Assembly: GCF_900186955.1 (NCBI RefSeq) | Contig: NZ_LT906438.1 | Coordinates: forward strand, 1,426,001-1,490,000 | DNA length: 64,000 nt | Direction of reading: 5' to 3' | Source of the DNA: Bacillus pumilus | Lineage (GTDB): Bacteria > Bacillota > Bacilli > Bacillales > Bacillaceae | In this document: one piece after another, positions 17,989 through 26,294 of the stretch | Layout of the letters: each line of letters starts with the position of its first letter | Numbering within the stretch: the stretch's first letter is position 1 | Notes under the pieces: model-generated | What the model was told of the DNA's origin: nothing | The model's input: only the letters and a program-made list of their open reading frames with translations | Database searches by the model: none | Translations under genes and position numbers: made by a program

Positions 17989-19860
17989 ATGGTGAGTACT
18001 ATAGCTAAAAAGCGGGGGTTTGGCGCTGTCTTATGGGATTACTTGACGACGGTTGACCACAAAAAAATTGCCATACTATATTTAGTGGCAGGGGGATTTT
18101 TCTTTTTAATTGGCGGCCTGGAAGCGATGATAATCCGTATTCAGCTAGCCATCCCTGAAAATGATTTTGTAAGTGCAGGGTTTTACAATGAAGTCATGAC
18201 GATGCATGGAACAACGATGATTTTCCTTGCAGCAATGCCGCTTTTATTTGCATTAATGAATGCGGTTGTACCTATTCAAATTGGTGCACGTGACGTAGCG
18301 TTTCCATTTGTGAATTCACTTGGTTTTTGGCTGTTCTTTTTCGGAGGAATTTTCTTAAATCTTGGATGGTTTATGGGCGGGGCACCTGATGCAGGCTGGA
18401 CTGCATACGCTTCGCTCACGCTGAATTCAGAAGGACACGGCATGGATTTCTATATTTTAGGGTTGCAGATAGCGGGTATTGGTACGCTAATTGCCGGAAT
18501 CAACTTTCTTGCAACGATTATTAATATGAGAACGCCTGGTATGACGTATATGAGAATGCCGCTCTTTACTTGGACGACATTTGTCGCCTCAGCACTGATT
18601 TTATTCGCATTCCCGCCGCTTACTGCAGGGCTTGCGATGCTGATGCTTGATAGAATGTTTGATACGAGCTTTTTTAATCCAGAGCTCGGCGGAAATACAA
18701 TCATCTGGGAGCATTTGTTCTGGATTTTCGGACACCCAGAAGTTTATATCTTAATCCTGCCAGCATTCGGAATATTTTCTGAAATCATTCCAGTGTTTGC
18801 AAGAAAAAGGCTGTTTGGCTATTCGTCTATGGTGTTTGCGACTGTATTGATTGGTTTCCTTGGATTCATGGTGTGGGCGCATCACATGTTCACAACTGGA
18901 CTTGGTCCGATTGCCAATGCCATCTTTGCTGTAGCCACAATGGCGATTGCGGTGCCGACAGGAATTAAAGTATTTAACTGGCTGCTCACCATATGGGGCG
19001 GTAATGTGAAGTTTACAACGCCAATGCTGTATTCCGTTGCCTTTATACCGTCGTTTTTACTTGGCGGGGTAACCGGAGTCATGCTTGCAGCAGCTGCAGC
19101 AGATTATCAGTTCCATGATACGTACTTTGTTGTGGCGCATTTCCACTACGTCATTATCGGCGGGGTTGTATTCGGTATTTTAGCTGGTGTGCATTACTGG
19201 TGGCCGAAGATGTTTGGAAAAATACTGAATGAGAAGCTTGGGAAAATTGGCTTTGTGCTGTTTTTCGTCGGTTTCCATTTAACCTTCTTTATCCAGCATT
19301 TTCTCGGTCTTTGGGGCATGCCGCGCCGAGTCTTTACATTCTTGCCGGGTCAGGGGCTAGACCTTGGGAACTTGGTCAGTACGATTGGGGCACTGTTCAT
19401 GTTTGTAGCTGTTGTCATCATGCTGATTAATATCATCTGGACGACAGCAAAAGGGGAGCGTGTATCGGGCGATCCTTGGGGAGATGGAAGAACGCTTGAA
19501 TGGGCAGTGTCTTCACCTCCGCCAGAATATAACTTTAAACAGCTTCCGCTTGTCAGAGGACTAGATCCATTATGGATTGAAAAAATGGATGGTAAAAAAG
19601 GAATGACAGCATCTGAACCGCTCGATGATATTCACATGCCGAATAATTCCATCTTACCTGTCATTATCTCATTCGGTCTATTTGTGTCAGCGTTTGGCTT
19701 CATGTATCGTCAAGAGCATAGCTGGGGGCTTCCAGTGATTCTCATTGGTCTTGGCATTACATTTGCGACCATGCTGGTTCGCTCTCTTAAAGACGATCAT
19801 GGGTACCATATTCACAAAGAAGATTTGACCGATGACGATGATAAAGGGGTGAAAGCATAA
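17989..19860 (+). CDS. ctaD: Cytochrome caa3 oxidase subunit I
   Basis: 623 residues, heme-copper oxidase core, A1 type. Motifs are the low-spin heme His in MTMHGTTM, the cross-linked His-Tyr pair in GHPEVYILI, CuB histidines HH in AHHMFT, and the heme ligands in VVAHFHYV. It pumps protons while reducing oxygen. ATG 17989 follows AGAGGGGG. A 166-base gap to ctaC holds only a small palindrome (CACAGTCTGTG). Its stop overlaps the ctaE start by one base (TAATG), so the two are translationally coupled. Confidence 0.96.
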   Translation: MVSTIAKKRGFGAVLWDYLTTVDHKKIAILYLVAGGFFFLIGGLEAMIIRIQLAIPENDFVSAGFYNEVMTMHGTTMIFLAAMPLLFALMNAVVPIQIGARDVAFPFVNSLGFWLFFFGGIFLNLGWFMGGAPDAGWTAYASLTLNSEGHGMDFYILGLQIAGIGTLIAGINFLATIINMRTPGMTYMRMPLFTWTTFVASALILFAFPPLTAGLAMLMLDRMFDTSFFNPELGGNTIIWEHLFWIFGHPEVYILILPAFGIFSEIIPVFARKRLFGYSSMVFATVLIGFLGFMVWAHHMFTTGLGPIANAIFAVATMAIAVPTGIKVFNWLLTIWGGNVKFTTPMLYSVAFIPSFLLGGVTGVMLAAAAADYQFHDTYFVVAHFHYVIIGGVVFGILAGVHYWWPKMFGKILNEKLGKIGFVLFFVGFHLTFFIQHFLGLWGMPRRVFTFLPGQGLDLGNLVSTIGALFMFVAVVIMLINIIWTTAKGERVSGDPWGDGRTLEWAVSSPPPEYNFKQLPLVRGLDPLWIEKMDGKKGMTASEPLDDIHMPNNSILPVIISFGLFVSAFGFMYRQEHSWGLPVILIGLGITFATMLVRSLKDDHGYHIHKEDLTDDDDKGVKA

Positions 19861-20480
19861 TGGAACCACAAAAAATGACAGCAGAAACTTTTCCGGCTTC
19901 TCCTGAGAAAGCCACGTTAGAAGGAAAGAATAAGTTCGTCGGGTTCTGGTTGTTTCTTGGGGGAGAAACCGTTCTGTTTGCATCGCTCTTTGCCACGTAT
20001 TTGGCGCTGAAAAACTCTAATGCAGGCGGAGCAAAAACAACTGATATGTTTGATCTCACGCTTGTCTTTATTGCCACGATGCTTCTACTGACGAGCAGTT
20101 TAACGAGTGTGTATGCAATGTATCATATGAAAAACTTTGCCTTTAAAAAGATGCAGCTTTGGCTTGGTGTGACTGTGCTATTAGGTGCTTCATTTTTAGG
20201 GGTTGAGATTTATGAGTTCTATCATTATGTGCATGCGTATGATTTTACCATTACCAGCTCAGCTCTTGGTTCCTCCTTCTATACACTTGTTGGAACTCAC
20301 GGGGCTCACGTCGCCTTTGGACTTTGCTGGATTACCGCTCTTATGATTCGAAATATGAGACGCGGACTCGATTTATACAATGCGCCGAAATATTATGTGG
20401 CAAGTCTGTATTGGCACTTCATTGATGTTGTGTGGGTCTTCATCTTTACCGTTGTATATTTAATGGGAATGGTGGGATAA
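19860..20480 (+). CDS. ctaE: Cytochrome caa3 oxidase subunit III
   Basis: 206 residues, five membrane helices, subunit III family. Conserved stretches are KFVGFWLFLGGET, GTHGAHVAFG and YWHFIDVVWVF, the last typical of the C-terminal helix. ATG 19860 shares a base with the ctaD stop. It stabilises proton delivery to subunit I and sits in the membrane. Confidence 0.95.
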   Translation: MEPQKMTAETFPASPEKATLEGKNKFVGFWLFLGGETVLFASLFATYLALKNSNAGGAKTTDMFDLTLVFIATMLLLTSSLTSVYAMYHMKNFAFKKMQLWLGVTVLLGASFLGVEIYEFYHYVHAYDFTITSSALGSSFYTLVGTHGAHVAFGLCWITALMIRNMRRGLDLYNAPKYYVASLYWHFIDVVWVFIFTVVYLMGMVG

Positions 20481-20482
20481 GA

Positions 20483-20812
20483 ATGGGAAATAAAAACACA
20501 AATCAGTCTAAAGTCGATCTTGTATACCGTAAAAAGAAAAATGCCGAAGAAATGAAGCATCAGCTCATTTCTTTCGGCTTGATGATTGGATTAACCTTTG
20601 TTGCCTTTTTAACAATCGCTTCTGAAGACGTAGGAAACTGGTTCGCAGTACCATTTATTTTACTGCTTGCCGTTATTCAGGTGGCTTTTCAGCTTTATTA
20701 TTTTATGCACATGAACCAAAAAGGGCATGAAACACCCGCATTGTTTCTTTACTCAGGTGTGTTTGTCGCGTTTATTACCGTATTAGCCTTTTTGACCATT
20801 ATTTGGTGGTAA
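20483..20812 (+). CDS. ctaF: Cytochrome caa3 oxidase subunit IV (IVB)
   Basis: 109 residues, three membrane helices (about 32-52, 57-77 and 88-108), short charged N-terminus; matches B. subtilis CtaF. ATG 20483 lies two bases after the ctaE stop, behind GGTGGG. A longer frame from 20432 runs out of frame through the end of ctaE and is rejected. Confidence 0.92.
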   Translation: MGNKNTNQSKVDLVYRKKKNAEEMKHQLISFGLMIGLTFVAFLTIASEDVGNWFAVPFILLLAVIQVAFQLYYFMHMNQKGHETPALFLYSGVFVAFITVLAFLTIIWW

Positions 20813-20842
20813 GCCCGCTTTGCCCTTGAAGGAGGCGCAGCA

Positions 20843-21721
20843 ATGGAGAACTTAGAAATATTCGGATTTCGGGCATTATGGAGCCCTTACTATTTGACTA
20901 GTATTGTCATAGCAGCTGCTCTTTATCTGCTTCTTGTGACAAAGGGGAAGTATCGTGCGACGGTAAAAGAGAAAACGCTGTTTCTGACCGGGCTTGTGCT
21001 GTTATACGCCGTAAAAGGAAGCCCAATTGATTTAATGGGGCATATTATGTTTAGTGCACATATGGCGCAAATGGCGGTGCTCTATTTAGTCATTCCGCCT
21101 CTCCTTATTACAGGATTACCTGCGGCCATTTGGGAGCGGATCATACAAACACCAGGCATTCAGCAGATGTTTCGTTTGTTTTCCAAGCCTTTAATTGCAT
21201 TGCTCGGGTTTAACGGCTTGTTTTCGATGTACCATATTCCGCTTGTGTTTGACTTTGTGAAAACAGATCCGTTTTATCATGCGCTGATGACAGTGGTCAT
21301 TTTTATCGCTGCCTTTTTCATGTGGTGGCCGCTCGTTCATAAAGTCCAAAGTCAGCCTCAGATTACAGGCATTTTAAAGCTTGGTTATATCATGGCAGAC
21401 GGGATATTAATGACTCCTGCGTGTGCACTCATCATGTTTAGTGAGGCACCGATCTATGCAACCTATTCTGATGCTGGTGCTTGGATACAGGCGCTGCATC
21501 TATGCGTACCAAGTGATACGCTGGCAGGTCTTGCGCTCACAGGTCCTGAAATGTTCCATACCTTGCCGCTGCTAGAAGACCAGCAGCTAGGCGCGATTTT
21601 GATGAAGATTATTCAGGAGATTGTGTACGGCTCGATCCTTGCTGTTGTCTTCTTTGACTGGGCAAGAAAAGAAAGAGCGAAAGATGCCGTACCAGATGCC
21701 CTGATTCCGAAATATGAATGA
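20843..21721 (+). CDS. ctaG: CtaG, caa3 oxidase assembly membrane protein
   Basis: 292 residues, about seven membrane helices. It belongs to the CtaG_Bacillus family needed for formation of active cytochrome caa3, and is unrelated to the Cox11-type CtaG. His-rich helices are visible ([12 protein letters not shown]), which would suit metal or heme handling. It ends the ctaCDEFG run and is followed by a strong terminator. Confidence 0.93.
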   Translation: MENLEIFGFRALWSPYYLTSIVIAAALYLLLVTKGKYRATVKEKTLFLTGLVLLYAVKGSPIDLMGHIMFSAHMAQMAVLYLVIPPLLITGLPAAIWERIIQTPGIQQMFRLFSKPLIALLGFNGLFSMYHIPLVFDFVKTDPFYHALMTVVIFIAAFFMWWPLVHKVQSQPQITGILKLGYIMADGILMTPACALIMFSEAPIYATYSDAGAWIQALHLCVPSDTLAGLALTGPEMFHTLPLLEDQQLGAILMKIIQEIVYGSILAVVFFDWARKERAKDAVPDALIPKYE

Positions 21722-21723
21722 AA

Positions 21724-21749
21724 AAAGCACAGCCGGATGGCTGTGCTTT
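21724..21749. terminator. Bidirectional terminator between ctaG and ylbA
   Basis: 11-bp perfect arms AAAGCACAGCC and complement, 4-base loop, A- and T-rich on both flanks, between converging genes. Confidence 0.85.
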
Positions 21750-21752
21750 CGT

Positions 21753-22118
21753 TTATGCTTCTGCAGTCATTGCTTCTAGTTTTTCTTTCAGCTGTTCAAG
21801 CGTTTTTTTGCTTGATTGGATGAGAGACTTAGGGAAATCTTCGCCTTCGCCGTATTCAACACCGTGCGGATAATAATGTTTTCCGAGTAAAGGTGTGAGA
21901 AGCTGTATGTGTGCTCTTTTTGAACCTATATCTCCTTCGGTGGCGTAGCCGGAAATGCGTAAATAAAAGGTTCCCTCTACCATGTTAAACTTTCTGTCGT
22001 ACGTCACACGCTCATAATCCCATTGATCGGCTCGTACAAATCCTTCACTTTCCATGATGAAATCTAATTTATTTAAGTCAGCTGCTACCTTTTCAATCCC
22101 CGTACCTTCAAACTTCAC
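21753..22118 (-). CDS. ylbA: YlbA, YugN-like family protein
   Basis: 121 residues, soluble, predicted mixed alpha/beta, resembling the YugN-like family. The GTG start at 22118 (MKFEGTG...) follows AAGGAGGGG by seven bases and gives nearly the B. subtilis YlbA length. The longer frame to 22160 has no ribosome binding site. It contains YYPHGVEYGEGEDFP, the family's conserved segment. No function is known. Confidence 0.82.
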   Translation of the reverse strand: MKFEGTGIEKVAADLNKLDFIMESEGFVRADQWDYERVTYDRKFNMVEGTFYLRISGYATEGDIGSKRAHIQLLTPLLGKHYYPHGVEYGEGEDFPKSLIQSSKKTLEQLKEKLEAMTAEA

Positions 22119-22171
22119 CCAAAACCCCTCCTTATAAAAATTCCCTTTACTGACAATCATAGTATGAAAGC

Positions 22172-22197
22172 GTTAAACTTTCAACTGTGAAAGGTAT
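22172..22197 (+). promoter_or_regulatory. Possible SigB-type promoter of ylbB
   Basis: GTTAAA (22172-22177), 14 bases, then AGGTAT (22192-22197), each one base from the general-stress consensus GTTTAA / GGGTAT. It lies about 55 bases before ylbB. Confidence 0.35.
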
Positions 22198-22252
22198 GTT
22201 CTTTTATAACCTGGTTACAGTAATAAAGAAAATAACAGATGGAGGAATCAAC

Positions 22253-22702
22253 GTGAAAACAAAAAAAATCAAAGATATTATGACAAAAAAAGTAGTGACA
22301 TGTCAGCAAGATGACAATACGTATGAAGCGGCAGTCAAAATGAGAGAAGCAGACATTGGAGCCATTCCCGTGGTTAACGGAGATCAGCTCGTTGGTATCG
22401 TGACAGACCGTGACCTTGTACTCAGAGGCATTGCAGAAAAAAAGCCAAACTCACAGGAAGTAGGCTCGCTGATGACGAAGGAAGTACTGACAGCAGAAGA
22501 AGATGCAACGCTTGAAGAAATTGTCCGGCTGATGTCAGAGCACCAGCTTCGCCGCATTCCTGTTGTGAAGAACGGTGCATTAACAGGGATTGTCGCTCTT
22601 GGAGATTTATCCGTCGAAGATTTATCGAATGATCGCGCAGGAGATGCACTGACAGAAATCTCTCAGCAGGATCAAGATCATGGGCAAGGATTTCTTCATT
22701 AA
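22253..22702 (+). CDS. ylbB: YlbB, two-CBS-domain protein
   Basis: 149 residues made of two CBS domains: MTKKVVTC... to GIVTDRDLV (about 7-63) and MTKEVLTA... to GIVALGDLS (about 72-126). Together they form one Bateman module that usually binds an adenine nucleotide. No catalytic domain is attached. GTG 22253 follows GGAGG by seven bases; the frame extends upstream but without a ribosome binding site. The ligand and partner are unknown. Confidence 0.88.
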   Translation: MKTKKIKDIMTKKVVTCQQDDNTYEAAVKMREADIGAIPVVNGDQLVGIVTDRDLVLRGIAEKKPNSQEVGSLMTKEVLTAEEDATLEEIVRLMSEHQLRRIPVVKNGALTGIVALGDLSVEDLSNDRAGDALTEISQQDQDHGQGFLH

Positions 22703-22783
22703 GAGGGGCATATTTTAAATTCGTGTTAAATAGGCTGTATTGTCGTTGATAAATAGAGCGAGTTTTGTTTAAATGACAGTAGA

Positions 22784-22803
22784 AGGTACTTTTTGTACCT
22801 TGC
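22784..22803 (+). promoter_or_regulatory. Small hairpin in the ylbC leader
   Basis: AAGGTAC, a T-rich loop, then GTACCTT, ending about ten bases before the ylbC ribosome binding site. Its role is not clear; it could affect translation. Confidence 0.3.
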
Positions 22804-22824
22804 CAATTTAACGGAGGTGTTTAT

Positions 22825-23868
22825 TTGAAAACTGTGCTCAAAACACTCCTCATCCTCCTGATTATATCTGGAACGTACGTTCTGTTTATTCAATATGGAT
22901 CTTCACCAGAAAAAGAAAACAGCAATGAACCGAAGGTGTCTAATGAAGAAACATCTAGCGATAAGCCGATCAACATCCCGAAAAAGGGGCTCATGTCCTT
23001 TATGGGGAAATCTTCAAACGAAGTGCTTAAACAGCTGGGAGAACCAGATCGCATTGATCCTTCCGCATATGATTATGACTGGTGGATATACAATCAATCG
23101 AAGAAGCACTATATTCAAGTAGGGGTAAAGGATAGTAAAGTGGTGACATTGTTTGCAACAGGAGACGGGCTCAATGTTGAACCGTTTAAAATCGGTCAAG
23201 CCACAAGTGAGGTATTTAAAAAAACACAAATTGCACCTTACATTCATGTAGAGGATGAACAAAATTCATACCGCTTTGAATTCTCAGAAGATGATATGAA
23301 TACAAGACCTACCGTGAAAGTGGACGATGATGTATATGTTCAGCTTTACATGGATAAGTTTGAAAGCACCCTTTCAAGTATTAGGGCGTTTAACGCAGAT
23401 ACATTTGTGAAACAAAAGCCATACGAAGTCGTCTATCGTGGTCAATTGATAGAACCAGAGGCAATATCGGGTGAAAAATGGAAAGAGATCGAAGCTTCCA
23501 GTCAAAAACAAATTTTTGATATGACCAATATAATTCGTCATAAGTACAAACTGCCGATCTTAAAGTGGGATGATGAAACCTCTGAAGTGGCATTCATGCA
23601 TAGTGAGGACATGAAAGAGAATCATTATTTCTCCCATGAATCTAAAAAATACGGTACGCTGAAAGACCGATTAGAAAGAGGCGAGGTGGCATTTCAGCTC
23701 GCAGGTGAAAACATTGCCTATAATTATGTAGATGGACCTGCAGCGGTAGAAGGCTGGCTCAATAGTGAAGGTCATAGGAAGGCGTTATTAAATAAAGATT
23801 ACACACACCTTGGCGTCGGTGTGAAAGAAAAATACTACACCCAAAACTTCATTAAAAAAACATCTTAA
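22825..23868 (+). CDS. ylbC: YlbC, membrane-anchored CAP-domain protein
   Basis: 347 residues. An N-terminal membrane anchor or signal (about 4-24) is followed by a charged linker, a CAP-associated domain (about 55-190) and a C-terminal CAP/SCP domain (about 230-345). The CAP marks are HSEDMKENHYFSHES, LAGENIAYNY and EGWLNSEGHRKALLN, with two His and two Glu/Asp positions for the cavity. It acts outside the membrane. TTG 22825 follows GGAGGTG. No function is established for the family in Bacillus. Confidence 0.88.
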   Translation: MKTVLKTLLILLIISGTYVLFIQYGSSPEKENSNEPKVSNEETSSDKPINIPKKGLMSFMGKSSNEVLKQLGEPDRIDPSAYDYDWWIYNQSKKHYIQVGVKDSKVVTLFATGDGLNVEPFKIGQATSEVFKKTQIAPYIHVEDEQNSYRFEFSEDDMNTRPTVKVDDDVYVQLYMDKFESTLSSIRAFNADTFVKQKPYEVVYRGQLIEPEAISGEKWKEIEASSQKQIFDMTNIIRHKYKLPILKWDDETSEVAFMHSEDMKENHYFSHESKKYGTLKDRLERGEVAFQLAGENIAYNYVDGPAAVEGWLNSEGHRKALLNKDYTHLGVGVKEKYYTQNFIKKTS

Positions 23869-23875
23869 ACGAAAG

Positions 23876-23902
23876 CAGCTGCACCATCGCAGCTGTTTTT
23901 TT
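23876..23902 (+). terminator. Terminator of ylbC
   Basis: CAGCTGC / GCAGCTG with a 6-base loop and a run of seven T. Confidence 0.8.
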
Positions 23903-23976
23903 GATTGAAAAAGAGGCTCACCAAAATAACTGCTGATGTATATAGTATAGTAGGCATTTGTATGGGGGGTGAGGAT

Positions 23977-24390
23977 ATGACAAACAAGCAAAAACAAACA
24001 TCCATTGATGAATTTAAACAATTCGTCAGACGCCATCCGAAGTTAATTCAAGAAGTGCAAACGCAAGAAAAAAGCTGGCAAAGTGTATACGAAAATTGGG
24101 TCATGTTTGGTGAAGAAGATGAGATGTGGTCTCCTTACCGGCAAACGCAATCTGGAGACGTGAAAGAAGAAAAAGACTCTAAGCCAAGTGAAGCGGGAAA
24201 AGCCGATTTTATGTCTAAAATGGTTTCTGCTGTGAAAAAAATGGACGCTGATCAAATGAATGAACAAATCAACAAAATGAGCCAGTCTATTTCCTCTTTA
24301 CAAAGCTTACTCGGACAATTTTCATCAAATGGCTCAAAGAAAGGTTCATCTGGAGGCAGTCAGCACCCATTCTCCTTCAGGAAAGATTAA
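23977..24390 (+). CDS. ylbD: YlbD, putative spore coat protein
   Basis: 137 residues, hydrophilic, with a conserved N-terminal segment (DEFKQFVRRHPKLI, SWQSVYENWVMFGEED) and a Ser/Gly-rich tail. It matches the YlbD coat-protein family of Bacillus. ATG 23977 follows GGGGGGTGAG. It is followed within 20 bases by ylbE. The assignment as a coat component is family knowledge and is not visible in the sequence itself. Confidence 0.82.
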   Translation: MTNKQKQTSIDEFKQFVRRHPKLIQEVQTQEKSWQSVYENWVMFGEEDEMWSPYRQTQSGDVKEEKDSKPSEAGKADFMSKMVSAVKKMDADQMNEQINKMSQSISSLQSLLGQFSSNGSKKGSSGGSQHPFSFRKD

Positions 24391-24409
24391 GTGAAAGGGG
24401 ATGCTTTTG

Positions 24410-24658
24410 GTGCGGAAAGAAGTACTGGAGTTTGTCATGGCCGAAGAGGATCGAATCAAATTCATCAGACAGCGTCCTCTCTGGTACAGACAGCTGACTC
24501 GACATCCTGATAAGCTATCGTCCTTTGAATTAGATAAAATGAATTTTTACGAAAAAACCATTCCTCATCGTGTGAGTCAGTTGAGTAACAGTGTCCAAAT
24601 GGCTGAAATGATGATTCAAATGTTCCAAGCAATGCGCAATCAAAATGGAGCCGGATGA
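24410..24658 (+). CDS. ylbE: YlbE-like protein
   Basis: 82 residues, helical; conserved core RPLWYRQLTRHPDKL and KTIPHRVSQLS, Met-rich C-terminus. It matches B. subtilis YlbE. GTG 24410 follows AAAGGGG by nine bases; TTG 24407 is also possible. It is probably co-transcribed with ylbD. No function is known. Confidence 0.8.
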   Translation: MRKEVLEFVMAEEDRIKFIRQRPLWYRQLTRHPDKLSSFELDKMNFYEKTIPHRVSQLSNSVQMAEMMIQMFQAMRNQNGAG

Positions 24659-24727
24659 GGCTTTTTTGAGTTGATTAAGATGTCTATTTCCTGAGCATCC
24701 TATAAAAGTAGATGAAAGGAGAATCAG

Positions 24728-25138
24728 ATGATGAAATGGATGCTGTCAATATGCGCATTGCTTTTTCTTGTCACCGGGTGTCAAAGTCAACATGAAGAGA
24801 AGCAAGTCATAAAGCAAGATCCAGCTGTACATGTGATGCAGCAAGCCCAAAGCGAAATGAAGCAGCAAGGTTTTTTAAAATACAAAGTGCAGGGGTCTTC
24901 TGTTTATATAGAAAGTACACTGCAAGATTTTCATCTTGAGCCTACGCGACTAAAAAAGGATGAGAAGGCGGGATATTTTACAGTGTATGTAGACGGAAAA
25001 CGTGCAGGCAATGAATATACTGCTGCATTTGTGGTCAAGCATCTCTCAAAAGGAAAGCATAAAATGACCGTTGTGCTCAATTCTCTTCATCCAGAATATA
25101 GGCAGAAAAGAGAGACATGGGATGTATTTGTGACGTAA
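24728..25138 (+). CDS. Small lipoprotein of unknown function
   Basis: 136 residues with a lipoprotein signal (CALLFLVTGC, Cys at about 18), a Gln/Lys-rich linker and a compact C-terminal domain. The domain's end (AAFVVKHLSKGKHKMTVVLNSLHPEY...) looks like a beta-sandwich edge. ATG 24728 follows AAGGAG by six bases; ATG 24731 is equally close. I do not recall a counterpart between ylbE and ylbF in B. subtilis, so it may be specific to this lineage. The family was not recognised. Confidence 0.75.
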   Translation: MMKWMLSICALLFLVTGCQSQHEEKQVIKQDPAVHVMQQAQSEMKQQGFLKYKVQGSSVYIESTLQDFHLEPTRLKKDEKAGYFTVYVDGKRAGNEYTAAFVVKHLSKGKHKMTVVLNSLHPEYRQKRETWDVFVT

Positions 25139-25195
25139 AAGCATTTTCTGATCCATAGGTTTCGTGGTAAACTATGAATTGGAGGTGCATCATTT

Positions 25196-25645
25196 ATGTA
25201 TGCGACAATCGAATCTGTGGAGCTCCAAGAGGAAGCGAATCAATTGGCTGCCATGATTCTTCAGTCGGAGGAGGCTGAACATTACCGCAACTGCTTTAAG
25301 CGTCTCCAGCAAGACGAAGAAGCCCAACAAATTATTGCCCATTTTACAAAAGTAAAAGAGCAATATGAGGATGTGCAGCGGTTCGGCAAATACCATCCGG
25401 ACTATAGAACGATCTCAAAGGAAATGCGTGAGGTCAAAAGAAAGATAGATCTTCACGATACAGTGGTTGATTTCAAAAAAGCAGAAACAGCGATTCAATC
25501 CATCTTAGATGAGATTAGTATTGAAATCGGTCAAGCTGTATCAGCATATATCAAAGTTCCAACAGGGAACCCATATTTTGATGGTCTATCATCATGCGGC
25601 GGTGGCTGTGGATCTGGTGGCAGCTGTGGCTGTAAAGTATCTTGA
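25196..25645 (+). CDS. ricF: RicF (YlbF), RNase Y specificity factor
   Basis: 149 residues, helical YlbF/YmcA family, nearly identical in plan to B. subtilis YlbF. The end holds a Cys-rich motif (SSCGGGCGSGGSCGCK) that helps hold the iron-sulfur clusters of the Y-complex. With RicA (YmcA) and RicT (YaaT) it redirects RNase Y to process mRNA operons, and it affects competence, biofilm and sporulation. ATG 25196 follows GGAGGTG. A terminator-like hairpin follows it directly. Confidence 0.95.
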   Translation: MYATIESVELQEEANQLAAMILQSEEAEHYRNCFKRLQQDEEAQQIIAHFTKVKEQYEDVQRFGKYHPDYRTISKEMREVKRKIDLHDTVVDFKKAETAIQSILDEISIEIGQAVSAYIKVPTGNPYFDGLSSCGGGCGSGGSCGCKVS

Positions 25646-25670
25646 CGAGACTTGAATGTCTCGTCTTTTA
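25644..25670 (+). terminator. Terminator of ricF
   Basis: GACGAGAC / GTCTCGTC with a 6-base loop and TTTTA. The stem begins inside the stop codon. Confidence 0.75.
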
Positions 25671-25711
25671 CATAATGACTGAAAAGAATTGAAAAAGCGG
25701 CAGGTGAAAAG

Positions 25712-25984
25712 ATGGAAACCAAACGTCAAGGGATGGTCGTTTGGCTGCATTCGTTAAAGCAGTCAAAGGCGCTAAGAAAATTTGGAAATGTTCACTATAT
25801 TTCAAGGAAAATGAAATATGCAGTGATCTATTGTGATATGAATGATCTCGAGCGCCATATGGCTAAGCTCAGCTCATTGCCATTTGTGAAGCGTGTTGAG
25901 CCTTCATATAAACCTTTTATTAAATTAGAGTACGAATCCAAATTGGACAAAGCAAAAGAGTATGATTATAAAGTGGGCTTTTAA
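25712..25984 (+). CDS. ylbG: YlbG, DUF2129 protein
   Basis: 90 residues, ferredoxin-like alpha/beta pattern, no signal. It has the family core [27 protein letters not shown] and [13 protein letters not shown]. It starts at ATG 25712. It precedes the csfG RNA region. No function is known. Confidence 0.87.
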
Positions 25985-25989
25985 AGACA

Positions 25990-26141
25990 CAAAAAAACCC
26001 CCGCGGCATCACCCGCGGGGTCCTTCTATTCTTAATGATTCATTAAGGAGAAGGCAAAGGGAGAGGAGAAACCGGAGGAAGAACTTATGGGGAAACGTAA
26101 GTCTTCTCCGCGGTTGGCAACAGCACCACATCAGATGCTGT
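25990..26141 (-). ncRNA. csfG: CsfG-type forespore small RNA (also the Rfam ylbH region)
   Basis: About 150 nt between ylbG and rsmD, encoded on the minus strand. Reading that strand 5' to 3': an 8-bp hairpin ACAGCATC / GGTGCTGT; an imperfect long stem pairing AACCG..ACTTA with TAAGT..CGGTT; a pyrimidine-rich linker; and a terminator CCCCGCGG / CCGCGGGG ending in seven T (25991-25997). The T-run exists only on the minus strand, which fixes the direction. A SigF/SigG-type promoter sits at the right distance. B. subtilis CsfG, a conserved sporulation sRNA, lies in the same interval as I recall it. The target is unknown. Confidence 0.75.
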
Positions 26142-26147
26142 TATAAG

Positions 26148-26178
26148 TAGTATGACCCCGCTTTCCTTGATCTATACA
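26148..26178 (-). promoter_or_regulatory. SigF/SigG promoter of csfG
   Basis: On the minus strand GTATA (26173-26177) is followed by 15 bases and GGTCATACTA (26148-26157), matching the SigF pattern. The same -10 read as CATACTA is 18 bases from the -35, matching SigG. Confidence 0.65.
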
Positions 26179-26203
26179 TAGAAAATGAATGAAAGTCCGC
26201 GCA

Positions 26204-26232
26204 TTGTCCCCTGCGGAGTGTTGTGGTAAGAT
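26204..26232 (+). promoter_or_regulatory. SigA promoter of rsmD-coaD
   Basis: TTGTCC (26204-26209), 17 bases, TAAGAT (26227-26232), about 60 bases before rsmD. Confidence 0.5.
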
Positions 26233-26294
26233 AATGTTGGATTTTTTGTCATACACAATAACCAATAGAAGCAAGCAGAAAAAGTGGTGGGAAA

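Noticed and set aside
22767..22792. SigB-like GTTTAA with AGGTAC before ylbC
   Set aside because: The -35 matches but the -10 overlaps the small hairpin and differs from GGGTAT at two positions, and the spacing is short.
25962..26150. Plus-strand frame through the csfG region, and a 40-codon minus-strand frame in the same place
   Set aside because: Neither has a ribosome binding site. The region is explained by RNA structure with promoter and terminator.
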